A DNA stretch of 64,000 nucleotides from Epinephelus fuscoguttatus (lineage: Eukaryota; Chordata; Actinopteri; Perciformes; Serranidae). Shown piece after piece: positions 11,901 to 20,015 of this stretch. The first letter of the stretch is position 1. Each line of letters begins with the position of its first letter. The DNA lies in the NCBI RefSeq assembly GCF_011397635.1, contig NC_064759.1, forward strand, positions 14,590,428-14,654,427, written 5' to 3'. The notes beneath the pieces were generated by a model that saw only the letters and a program-made list of their open reading frames with translations, was not told where the DNA came from and did not search any database. The translations under genes and the position numbers were made by a program.

Positions 11901-12363
11901 TGTGATTGGAAGTTTGTACCTGTTGCTCATGGCTGTGTCCGCCTGTGTGCCTGCACAGAGCAGCATGGACAGGGGAAACTGCTCCCTGTTGTCTCCGTCT
12001 CCATCTCTCAAGATGTCGAAGCTCAGACACGGAGCACCTGGACACACACAACAGTTCATGCTGCAGCTCATGTGTGGTGACAACACGTTAAAAGAGGTGC
12101 CTGCGTGTTTATATAGTTGCTATCTCTTTGTACAACTTGCCTGTCTGACACTCGTGGTACATGCGGTACGCAGACCGGTCCATCTCCAGCTCCTCTCCGG
12201 GCTGCAGCGGCTCGATCCCGGGCACGTACACTTTCCTCTCCCCTTCTTCTCCTGCACCTTCCTCCTCCATGTCCACTCCTTCATCATCGTCGCTGCCAGC
12301 CTCGTCCATCTCCTCCATCTCGCCACCTTCCTCGGCAAACGTGTCCTCATCGGGCGCAGACAT
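1..12363 (-). CDS. grwd1: Glutamate-rich WD repeat-containing protein 1 (5' part; 3' end off the left edge)
   Basis: Five coding exons are seen: 12363-12141, 12037-11920, 6456-6294, 5207-4997 and 619-474. They join in phase to give 287 residues; mammalian GRWD1 is about 446, so the remaining WD repeats lie beyond position 1. Residues 1-45 are very acidic. Residues 44-113 match the CAF1C/histone-H4-binding N-terminus, with a V-Y-V-P-G motif and A-P-C-L-S-F-D. Residues 125-151 form the glutamate/aspartate tract that names the family, followed by P-H-Y-G-G-I-N-R-V-R. WD40 blades then begin, with V-W-S-E-K-G-Q-V-E, S-G-H, D-W-S-P and W-S-P-T-E. GRWD1 is a nuclear/nucleolar histone-binding protein of ribosome biogenesis and replication licensing (known family role). 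Intron 1 uses a GC donor. The ATG at 12363 has an ETS site and an E-box just upstream. Identity is near certain; exon edges were inferred from splice sites. Confidence 0.95.
747..900. repeat. End of a fish terminal-inverted-repeat element
   Basis: TTTAAAGGAATACTTCACC opens a familiar fish repeat, and sequence like this left end recurs in reverse at 63236-63306 (…GAACTATTCCTTTAA). The matching right end near this copy was not identified. It lies in grwd1 intron 4. Confidence 0.45.
901..2820. other. grwd1 intron 4, left part: nothing recognised
   Basis: No exon, RNA gene or clear mobile element seen. It contains a poly(A) run (about 2021-2038), an ACC trinucleotide run (2229-2251) and a poly(T) run (about 2589-2609). 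Confidence 0.5.
2821..3620. mobile_element. TTAA-flanked terminal-inverted-repeat element with an inserted SINE-like repeat
   Basis: The left end TTAAAAGGCCCTGACACACC and right end GGTGTGTCTGGGCCTTAA are inverted copies of each other, with TTAA at both outer edges, as in piggyBac/Kolobok-type elements. No transposase is visible. The middle (about 2935-3240) is a separate high-copy repeat. A related right half occurs at 9580-9760. Confidence 0.65.
2935..3240 (+). repeat. High-copy teleost SINE / RTE-tail-like repeat
   Basis: The stretch starts with a tRNA-like GGTTAGCATTGTTGCC and ends GGATAAGCGGTTACGG, the tail type shared with RTE elements. It has the well-known internal blocks around GTTTGCATGTTCTCC and GGGATAGGCTCCAGCC. 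A truncated minus-strand copy lies at 58468-58615. Confidence 0.65.
3700..4081 (+). mobile_element. LINE-like 3' tail with poly(A)
   Basis: Sequence ending GTCCCTGTCAAATAAACTTG runs into about 20 A residues (4062-4081). A polyadenylation signal just before a genomic A-tract is the mark of reverse-transcribed DNA. The GTCCCTGTCAAATAAA phrase is common at fish LINE ends. No coding part was recognised. Confidence 0.5.
4085..4140 (+). repeat. Possible tRNA-derived SINE head
   Basis: GGCGCTGGTGGCTTAGTGGG resembles a tRNA A-box region, immediately after the poly(A) tract above. No B-box was confirmed. Confidence 0.3.
4677..4925 (-). mobile_element. MITE-like element, family 1 (copy 1)
   Basis: It opens TTAAAGATACTATGCAGGATT. 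Read in reverse, its body matches the element at 54950-55232, and a third relative lies at 40568-40855. It sits in grwd1 intron 4 and has no coding capacity. Confidence 0.6.
5300..5590 (+). mobile_element. L1-type LINE remnant (end of ORF2)
   Basis: One open frame contains C-I-F-G-I-Y-P, A-L-R-W-K and, further on, V-E-K-R-T-Y, the layout of the C-terminal end of fish L1 ORF2 proteins. It is 5'-truncated, lies in grwd1 intron 3, and is antisense to the gene. Confidence 0.55.
5781..6248. mobile_element. Terminal-inverted-repeat element in grwd1 intron 3
   Basis: The ends GCCTGTTTCC and GGAAACAGGGC are inverted, and the right side carries the GGTATGGACCGTTTTGTACC type sequence seen in many fish repeats. 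No transposase was seen. Confidence 0.5.
6833..8390. mobile_element. Foldback/MITE element (family 2, copy A), split by an RTE insertion
   Basis: Outer ends AAGGGACAGTTCACCCC and GGGTGAACTGTCCCTTTAA are inverted. The right part (about 8059-8390) is itself a long hairpin, with CTTCTCTCAAAT near 8160 and ATTTGAGAGAAGG near 8250. Copies B and C lie at 36249-37024 and 52018-52526. It lies in grwd1 intron 2. Confidence 0.75.
7046..8043 (-). mobile_element. RTE-clade non-LTR retrotransposon fragment (Rex3/Expander-like)
   Basis: The minus strand encodes reverse transcriptase C-terminal sequence: F-A-D-D-V-V-L-L, G-L-H-Q-G-C-P-L-S-P, then F-K-Y-L-G and an R-G-R-P-R-T-R-W-R-D tail. It sits in two frames, broken near 7800, so it is inactive. 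The 5' part is missing. The 3' end reads GGATAAGCGG followed by short CGAGTA repeats, as RTE elements do. Both sides are bounded by the same 15 bp, TTTTACCCCAACATC (7031-7045 and 8044-8058), a target-site duplication. Confidence 0.85.
8861..8916. repeat. AC dinucleotide microsatellite
   Basis: Uninterrupted AC repeat preceded by a short GC alternation (8851-8860), in grwd1 intron 2. Confidence 0.95.
9341..9560 (+). mobile_element. L1-type LINE remnant (end of ORF2)
   Basis: The frame reads through R-K-S-P-N-T-P-G-T-T-S-W-L-K-D, F-E-K-I-K and F-H-K-I-W-D-P, the typical closing segment of L1 ORF2. It is 5'-truncated; a repeat like the right half of the 2821-3620 element follows at 9580-9760. 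Confidence 0.6.
9580..9765. repeat. Half copy of the 2821-3620 TTAA-type element
   Basis: It aligns by eye with 3455-3620, including GTGTTCATGTGCAA, CTGAAGTCAGTTTGGTGT and the end TCTGGGCCTTTA. Confidence 0.6.
10528..10612 (+). mobile_element. LINE 3' tail (L2-like)
   Basis: AAGCACTTTGTGG, then GGTGCTATATAAATAAAG and short TTAC repeats: the standard end of a fish L2-class LINE. A decayed relative is near 26395-26445. Confidence 0.55.
11002..11533. mobile_element. hAT-type element without intact transposase
   Basis: Ends CAGTGTTTCTCAAA and TTTGAAAACCACTG are inverted, typical of hAT. The flanking octamers CATTAAGC (10994-11001) and CACTAAAC (11534-11541) match at 6 of 8 positions, as expected for an old hAT target duplication. 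It is in grwd1 intron 2. Confidence 0.7.
12136..12141 (-). other. grwd1: Non-canonical GC-AG splice donor of grwd1 intron 1
   Basis: Read on the minus strand, exon 1 ends CAG-ACA-G and the intron starts GCAAGT, the usual context for a GC donor. The partner acceptor is ...TGTCCAG at 12038-12044 and exon 2 starts GT-GCT-CCG. The join gives the conserved T-G-A-P-C-L-S run. The nearest GT downstream would shift the frame, so the GC donor is the only choice here that keeps the family sequence. Confidence 0.8.
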
Positions 12364-12560
12364 CTTTGCTTACTTCCGGTTTGTGGAGCGGCCACGTGGT
12401 TTAAACACCCTGCGCCGTCACCCCTCCCCTGCTGCTGTTGCTGCCGCTGCTGCCTCGCCCCCACCCACCCTGTCTTTCCCTCTCCGTCTCTCTCTCTCTG
12501 TCTCGCCCACTCTCCCTGTCTCTTCCCCCCATTTACGGGAATTCAGCTGGCCCCTTTGGT
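12364..12560 (-). promoter_or_regulatory. grwd1: Putative grwd1 promoter / 5' leader
   Basis: Immediately upstream of the grwd1 ATG, the minus strand carries ACCGGAAGT (12372-12380), an ETS/GABP-type site, and a CACGTG E-box (12393-12398), followed by GC- and pyrimidine-rich sequence to about 12530. I see no TATA box. ETS and E-box (MYC-class) sites are typical of housekeeping ribosome-biogenesis promoters; that they act here is inference. The long open frames through this strip on both strands reflect low-complexity sequence and the acidic exon 1. Confidence 0.5.
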
Positions 12561-12954
12561 GCTCGGCTGCCAGGAAAAATCAGACTTGCAAATATTTGTC
12601 TCGGAAATTGCCCAAACTACGATGCTAAAATATAAAAGTTAATTCAGATTTCACAGGAGTTAAGTGCATGTTCAGGGGCAATCTTCACTTTCCGGAGAAC
12701 GATGTTGTTTTTAAGAAATCAGATGACTCATTTCCACATTTTGGGGTCATCATGTCCATGTGCTGCTGACCCGGGAAAGGATCTCACACCTGCTCTGGCT
12801 GAGTCACATTATTATATTAATTTCCAGTGAATGCAACATGAGTGCGACCTGCAGCAGCACTGCCTGGTACTGACACTGAGGTCAGTCGCCCCTGGATTAC
12901 TGATAGGAAACAATTAATCTGGCAGCAGCCTCACAGCCTGGATATTTAAAGTGT

Positions 12955-13020
12955 AAATATCAGACTGTGCAAATTGAATTTCCCAAATGAGGGATTAATA
13001 AAGTTCTTCTTCCTGAAGTA
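12955..13020 (+). mobile_element. Rex1-like LINE tail
   Basis: TGAATTTCCCAAATGAGGGA then TTAATAAAGTTCTTCTTC, the usual Rex1/L2-class 3' end. It lies between grwd1 and the cytokine gene. Confidence 0.5.
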
Positions 13021-13639
13021 TACGCCAGGAACAGATACTTGGACATGTGCACTGTCCACTGTCCAGAAGAACAGCATTTGAGCCTTTGCCCTGATTTTTG
13101 TTTTCATAATATGTCCAACATTTTGTCTTCGAGCACTATGTTGTTGATCTCTTTGTAATCTGCATTCATGCTGCGTTACGTTTGTCCTTTCCCAATTTCT
13201 GACACAAGTTCAGTGAAAAAAAGGTCAGCGAAAACTCGAGGTGCAAGCCAAAAGTTTGTTCCCATAGTTGCCAGAGCTACATACCTCTGTATTTTAAGCA
13301 TTATGAAACTACAAGGAGGATCCTCTGACGACAGCGGTGCACAATAGACCTACATGCGTGGGTGTGTACAAGCAGGGGCAAGTGCAAGCACCAAATGGTG
13401 GACTTTTTATTTCTCGAGTAGATCCTGACAGGACTCGGATCATCTCTGGAGTCCTGCTGGATCCAGAGCACATTCCTTCCTCATCTGCAAATCGTCTCGC
13501 AGTTCTTTTTTTTTATCAGTTACAAAATAGTTGTAAAGCATTTACACACTGGGGATGAGTCTTTAAAAGAGCCGGCAGTAACGGCTGAGCTCACATGAAT
13601 GTGGACTCTTAGCACAAACTCTGTGTCATGTCGCTGGAA

Positions 13640-14670
13640 TGTTAAAATCATAAACAAAATCTGACTTGTTTGACCAGATTGGACAAAAATATAAATATCT
13701 AAGTGTTCTTACTGACAAACAGATCTTTTACTCAAGCAGAAGTAGCAAAACCACAATGTAAAAATACTCTAAGAGATAAAAGTCTGCACTCAGAATTACA
13801 CTGAAGTAAAAGTCAGTGGTGGGACCAAGTCACAGTTTTGCAAGTCTCAAGTCTTTAAATTGAAGTCCCAAGCCAAGACAGTCAAAACTGACAAATCCAA
13901 AGTCAAATCTCATGTCCTAAGTGTTAAGTCTAAAGTCCCAAACAAGTCATAATGCTCCCTACACTAAATGTAATGCCATTTTAACAACAGAAATATGATA
14001 CATAACATTTACAAAAATCATGAATGCTTCTTAAAATGTGTGTTTGTTAAAACAAGTTTATTAAAACAAGTGCGACTGAATCTGATCATAAAAAATTAGC
14101 ACTGACATTGCACTTTAATATAGCACTATTACCCACAACAAAATGATTGCTGTATGTTTCTGTCTTGCTTGTTTTTTTTTTTTTTATCTCATCTTATGTG
14201 AGAAATATGTCCTTAATTTTGCCATGGGGGGAGGTATCAAGTCAAAACGCTCAAGTCCAAGTGAAGTCATTAGTCATTGGTGTCAAAGTCAATTTTGATT
14301 TTGTAAAGTCCAAAGTCATCAAATTTGTGACTCGAGTCCGCACCTCCTCTCTCCTCTAAAAGTATGTGAGCGTTGTTTGTAAAATATATTAAAGGATCAA
14401 AAGTAAAAGTACATAATGTAGAAAAACGCTCAAAGTGACTGTTACACTATCATAAATTTGTGAGGTTAGTACTGTCGATGCACGACTGTTGCGTAGGTTA
14501 ATTTATAACAGCACATCATATTTGTAAATTAAAGCAGTTACTCCAGCTGTCAGATAAATGTCGTGAGTAAAAAGAAAAATATTTCCCTCTAAAATATAGC
14601 TGAGTAAAAGTATAAAATAGCAGACAATGGATGTACTCAAGTTAAGTATGTTTAAATACCTCAAAATTGT
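13640..14670. repeat. Composite fish interspersed repeats (AAGTC-rich and AGTAAAAGT-rich)
   Basis: 13810-14345 is a run of AAGTC/GACTT motifs ending GTGACTCGAGTCCGCACC; the same sequence occurs in reverse at about 24950-25625. Its flanks (13640-13805, 14360-14670) carry AGCTGTCAGATAAATG and AGTAAAAGTAT blocks that recur at 51880-52010. No coding capacity. Confidence 0.6.
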
Positions 14671-14673
14671 TCA

Positions 14674-14899
14674 TTAAAGGTCCAGTGTGTAGGATTTAGT
14701 GGCATCTAGTGGTGAAGTTTTAGAACTGAAACAAACTTGTAAGGGAACTATGGTGGCTGATGTGAAAACACAAATAGCCCTAGCTAGAGCCAGTGTTTGA
14801 TTTGTCCATTCAGGGCTAATGTAGAAACAACATGGCCGACTCCATAGGAGAGGGTCCGCTCCTAGGACTCCCCTTTAATCCCACACACTGGACCTTTAA
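14674..14899. mobile_element. TTAA-type MITE
   Basis: TTAAAGGTCCAGTGTGTAGG and, inverted, CACACACTGGACCTTTAA bound a 226-bp element with TTAA at both ends. It is a very common fish MITE design. Confidence 0.75.
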
Positions 14900-15449
14900 A
14901 CGCACTTGGTTACTTCCCATCACTCATGACAAACAGCAAAGACCATAATAAATATAGCTTACAACCCTTGGGATATTATATCAAAAACTAACAATGTATA
15001 TATTTATATATATATCTACATGTCTTTAATTTACAATAATGTACAAAAGTAAACACCCATAGACGGTAATATCTTACATTTACATAACATTCATTGTAAA
15101 CAGTGATGAATTCCACATCAACAGACGATGGCTTATGTGCATTGGCTTGCTCAGCATTTATCTCTGGTTAGCATGAAGAGCACAGCTAGCTGGAGCTCGC
15201 GGCTCGCTCTAGAGAGGATAGCTATACGTTTATATCGGTGATGTTACAGAGCACGGGTGCACAGCGGACTACGTGAACTAACTTTGGACATTAATTGCAA
15301 CCTGTGCATGTCACTTCATAGCTTGCTGCATTAAAACACGATAAAGACACACACATATATATAAGAAAACAAACATTCAGTGCCAGGAAACGTCTTGCAT
15401 TTTGTGTGCATCATCATCCAAAAAAAAAAAAAAGATCCTTTTTTAGTAA
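14900..15449. other. Downstream flank of the cytokine gene
   Basis: AT-rich DNA with TATATA runs (about 14998-15020) and an A-tract (15420-15433). It probably includes the cytokine 3' UTR. A TTTAAT (ATTAAA in reverse) near 15025 could be a poly(A) signal; nothing else recognised. Confidence 0.35.
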
Positions 15450-17487
15450 CTATGGCAACAGCCACCAGTAGAGTCTGAATAGCAAGGGGCTCCAGACAGA
15501 AGCGGAATATGATAGGGATGGAGGACCGCCACTGGATGGAGGCCCTGTAATGTCTACTATCTTGTCAAGCTGTCCTTCCTCCTCGCTGCTGATAGCTCGG
15601 GTGGTCAAGAGTCTGGCCCTCGATGGACCGTAGTCCTTCCTCTCAACAGAGGGGGGCAAAGTGGGCAGGGTGCAGGTTTCGATCTCAGGCAAGCACCCGA
15701 CCTCGAGCCATCGAGTGAGAAGTTGTGACGTTAGCTTGAGGAGCTCTTCAGGAGAGGAAGATAACGCGGAGAACTGGGACAGGTCCGTCTCTTCCTGGAA
15801 CCTCTGAGGAAAAGAAACAAGGAACAAATGAGGGTTTCCGATAGAGGAAGAGGAGGCTTTCAAAGGAACATTCACAGGATGTTGTGGAGCACTTTTACAT
15901 GTAATCGTTTGAAACAAACAAACAAAAAAATGAATGCATCACATGTCAAACAACCAGAGATATTTCTGTCCTTTTCTGCACCAAAACGTTTTTTTTGTTT
16001 GTTTTTTTTTAAAGTAAAGCAAGTCCCTACCTCTGTATTTTTGTTCCTCTTTATAATTTTATCCAGTGTCTGCTTCAGATCGAGGATTAAGGAGTGATTT
16101 AGGTGCTCATCCCAGAGGTTTCCGAGAAGCACATGCCAGGACTCCAGGAGGACTACTGCAGCAGGGAACACACAACACTGCAGGGAGAGCAACACAGCAA
16201 CCCCAAAGTTAGGCTTTAAGTGTGCAAAACACATGTGAGAAACCACTGCAAGAACCACATCAATTAGTCAATTACAAGCGAGACTCAAAACAACATGGCA
16301 CGACAATCTTTCTGCTAGACTGAACATTTACAAAGGCTGTAACAGTAGCTCTAGGTGAGGTAGGAGGTAACGATTCTCCTTGTTGAAGAAACCAAAAGGC
16401 TGCTGTTTTAAGATATGTGGACCATTTATCGCACAAAAAACCCCACTTCCCCTTTTTATCTGATAAGCAACTCACCGGATCACTGTCACAGAGCATGCTT
16501 TTCGTGTAGCGGTGCACTACATAGTAATCTTTAGGAAATACTGTCCGCTGGAAGAGAGGGCAAAAGCAAAGAAAAACATGATTATACACCCACACACAAT
16601 GGAATGAGTTAGCATTTACACTTTAATGAGTACTCCACTGAACTATAGTAATGACCGAGTTTGAAAGGAATGGAGTAGTAATGTGGAAAACAACATATCT
16701 AAACACTGAGGTGAAACTACACACTGTTTGTTGACTTTATGGGGCTAGGCATGTCTGTCGTAAACACTGTTTGCCGTGTGTTAACTCCACAGGTTGTCAG
16801 ATAACAAGGCAGAGCTGAATACTCTCATTCATCTGAGTAAGATCTTCACCTTTGACCACCTCTTTGTGCCAACTGACTGCAGATAATACAAGAGACTGCC
16901 TACTTTAAAAGGTAGTAAATACATTTGGTAAGAGAGCATACGATTACCAAAGAGAGCACACCTCAGAAACACCAAAAGCATGACATGAAAATGTAAATCA
17001 AGTCAAAGGTAACTTACAAATCCAGTCGGATTAGCGTCGATAGTCGTTTTAATGTTTTTCACAACGTCCCAGTCAAAGTTACATCCACCACATCGGACAG
17101 TCAAGAGTGATAGCAACAGCAAAACTGTAGGAGGCATGAGTATAAGAGAAAAAGAGACAGAACACATTCAGATAATTGCTGGAAACTTTCTGTGGTTTTG
17201 TAGCTTGTTCAAACTGCATACTTACAAAAAAAGCATTACATCATTTCCTGCCTCAATTAGCCATTTCTGCAGAGAACAACATGAAATATGGCCTGGTTTT
17301 GCAACACATCTAATTGAATTAAGACACCGGAAATGCTATCGTGACAACGCAAAATGACACAACAAATTTTGAGTCACTGACCTAACAGGAATATACAATA
17401 ACCACTTCTAAAATCACCCTTTTTCCCCCAACAGACTTTGAAAAGTAAAGTTTAGAAATGTGTTTGTTTCTCACCTGGCAGTGACAT
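15450..17487 (-). CDS. Small secreted or membrane-tethered four-helix cytokine, SCF/FLT3-ligand/CSF1-like
   Basis: Five exons, 17487-17475, 17124-17018, 16547-16476, 16177-16031 and 15803-15450, join in phase to a 230-residue protein. Residues 1-18 look like a signal peptide (run of leucines, then V-R-C-G-G). Cysteines lie at 16, 19, 60, 65, 66, 150 and 157. There is one N-H-S glycosylation sequon at 91-93. Two amphipathic helix-like stretches occupy about 68-110 and 131-148. The region after 158 is Pro/Ser/Glu-rich and ends in a hydrophobic Trp/Leu tail (213-230) that reaches the stop codon, suggesting a GPI signal or very short membrane anchor. Exon sizes and the F-P-K-D-Y motif, then Cys, then a helix, resemble the SCF/FLT3L/CSF1 class. 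Because FLT3LG and GRWD1 both lie on human 19q13, FLT3 ligand is my first guess. KITLG, CSF1 or a fish-specific cytokine cannot be excluded by eye, so no symbol is given. The ATG at 17487 has A at -3; an alternative start is at 17137. Confidence 0.75.
17125..17137 (-). other. Alternative start for the cytokine gene overlapping its own splice acceptor
   Basis: The 13 bases before exon 2 read ATG-CCT-CCT-ACA-G on the minus strand. They form the 3' end of a good pyrimidine-rich acceptor, and also an in-frame start codon plus four codons of the same length as the true first exon (ATG-TCA-CTG-CCA-G). An unspliced or internally initiated transcript would therefore give M-P-P-T in place of M-S-L-P ahead of the same signal peptide. 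The internal ATG has C at -3, a weak context. Confidence 0.5.
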
Positions 17488-20015
17488 CCTTCCTATCTTT
17501 CTAAGAATGGACACTTCTCCATTTCTCTTGTTGACGGCAATCACTCTGCAGACGGGTCTCTGTGTCAGTCTGTGAAAGCTAAGTTTCCTCCTCTGTGGTT
17601 TTCCTTGAGGTCTTTGACACAGAGTGCGCTGCTGTGTCTTCTCCTTCACCGTCTGATATTTAGTCTTCTTGTTGACATCCCTTATACATTCCTTCCTTTT
17701 GAGTCCCTTTGGTACTTTCCAATAAATGCCTCATTTATCCTCTCACGCCATCCTGCTCCCTCACTTTGGATTTTCCCACTTAAGCCTGAGTGGCTGCAGC
17801 CTTTTCCTATGAAAGCTTTTGTTGTTTTGTACTATATCTCCTTCCCTTTCTCCCTCTCACTACTGACCTAGAATCTTCCTGAACAGCCTAATTTGAACCA
17901 CTCCTCTCTCCCTCGAAAATTGGTTAATGGATAAAGCGGGCGAGACACTGGCCTCCTCTTCTCTATCTCTCCCTCTGGCCACTCTGTGTATCCTCACTCC
18001 GCTCAAAGTGAAAGTGCCCTGCTGGATTCTAGTCTGCTCCCTTTAAGTCTCGGCCCCTCCCACTGCCACACGTTTTACCTCACTATTGACCGACCCGGCC
18101 CCCTCCCCCCTGCTCCCCACATTCCCTGACACCCACCCTCTCACCCCCATCCTCCCCCACTCCAAACCAGGCCCAAGGAGGCTTAGTCATGCAGTTGGAG
18201 CGTATGTTTTTCATTTGGACTCTCCCCCACACCTCTGTGCCTGTGGATCCCCTGGTCTTTATCCCTCAAGAGCCAGTGCGCAATATCATCCTGTTTAATC
18301 ATCACATGATCTGTTTTTTTTTTCTAAAATAAATCAAGAATCACATTCCTTTATAAACAGGATTGCAACACTACATCGCCAGAACTTGCAAGTCATTCCA
18401 TGTGTGACAGCTTTCTGCAGTCATTTCTCCTCAAATCAGTTCCACAGAGGCGGCTGGTGTGACCGTGATGTCTAATATTGTGCACAGCTGTCATCATCCC
18501 GTCTGTAAAGTGTTGTTCTGTCCCCTCAGGTTGTGTGAGGCGTCATGATATTTTTGTTCTCTGTTAGATGTCACAAGAGGACTCAATTACTAACGAAAGG
18601 GAGGAAGTGCAAAGTTGTTTCTTCATGTTAAAGAGAAATCATTCTTCTGTGTCCTTCTTCTGAAAACAAGCCAAAAGAAGCAAGACTGTTTCCCAAAGTC
18701 CCTTCTCTGCTGAGGGGAAGAGGAAACAAGAGAGCAGCAGCGTCACCACAGGCAAAGCATTAACACTCCCAGAGGCACCATCAACTCCAAACCTCTTCAC
18801 ATACACTTTGTGGTTTAATGACGGGTATAAATATCCAGCCAGTGTGCCGTCTTCCTGTTTGATACGTCGCTTGCATATTGAGGAAAGTCAATATGTAACT
18901 AATTTGCGGAGCTGCTGCAAATTATGTTTGTGCTTCTTTCAGTGAAACTTGCAAAATGAAATCCAGATTTGAGCTTTCAGAGAGAAGCAAAACAAACAAA
19001 AAAAACAAAACAGTAAAACTCTATCAGGACACAGTAGCATGCGTCCATGCTGAGAAGAAGATCTGTTTTACGAAGAAAGCTAGAGTCAATCCTAATATTT
19101 ACAAATTCACTTTTCCTTTTAATTTGGACTAAAGCACGAGTTTGAATTACACAATTGTTACATGGGTGCGGGTTAAGAAAAGAAAAAGCAGCCCCCCAGC
19201 AATTTAAACAAAGCCGTATGTTGTTGAATTTTATTGACTAAACTCTGCAAGCTTCAGGAACGCAACAGGCTCAAGTAACTGTGGTATGAAAATAAAAAAA
19301 ACCCTTGGCTTTTTAGTGGATTGCTGTGTGACTGGCTCATTAACAAGCTAAAATCCTGCTGATGTGGTTGGCTGTACTGGAGCGGGGCTGTGTTATGCAA
19401 CCACTTTGTACATTTCAAGACACCAGAAAACCTTAAAAGTGTTGTCTTACACCACTTGAGGCTTGCTGGCCAGCAGCCACTCGAACAAGTGAGTGGGAGC
19501 TGGCAGAGGAACACTGTTCTCCTCCTCCAGTTCACTCCCTCTTTATTCTTCCTGTTCGCCACAAGATGGAGCCAATTGTGGAATTAAAAAAAGTCAGAGT
19601 AAGCGATTATATTATTTCTTTCATTTTAAAACATCAGAAAATGAGTAAACAAAGTGCAAAGTCTGTTTGTAATAAGTTAAACTTCACATATCACTATGAA
19701 CCATAATTCCCTTTGACAAACAAAAGCCCTCATGCATTATCCAAACTGACCGTATGTGTTAATCTGTGCTGGATAATAATCAGGGTTAGGAACAGTACAT
19801 TTCTCATTACTTAAAAAGACAATAATGGATGAGCCAAAGCATTTCTGTCATCTATTGACATTCCTCTTTCATTCCACTAAAAGTCCCAAAGTGTTCACAA
19901 AACTCATAATGAAAGAATTCTTGCTTTCACTTTCCCTTCAGTAGTATTATCCCCTCTTTTCAGCTCCATTTACTTCACCCCCTCTACCTCCTCCTCCTCC
20001 TTCTCCTCCTCTTTG
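17488..20015. other. Cytokine 5' flank and flcn 3' flank: no gene recognised
   Basis: 17650-18300 is strongly pyrimidine-rich with C runs and may contain the cytokine promoter. 19200-20015 should include the flcn 3' UTR, with candidate AATAAA at 19547-19542 and 19235-19230 on the minus strand. No mobile element was confidently placed. Confidence 0.45.

Noticed and set aside
11902-12642. 246-codon plus-strand open frame (and overlapping shorter ones)
   Set aside because: It is the shadow of the acidic, low-complexity grwd1 exons 1-2 and the pyrimidine-rich promoter strip; no family resemblance.
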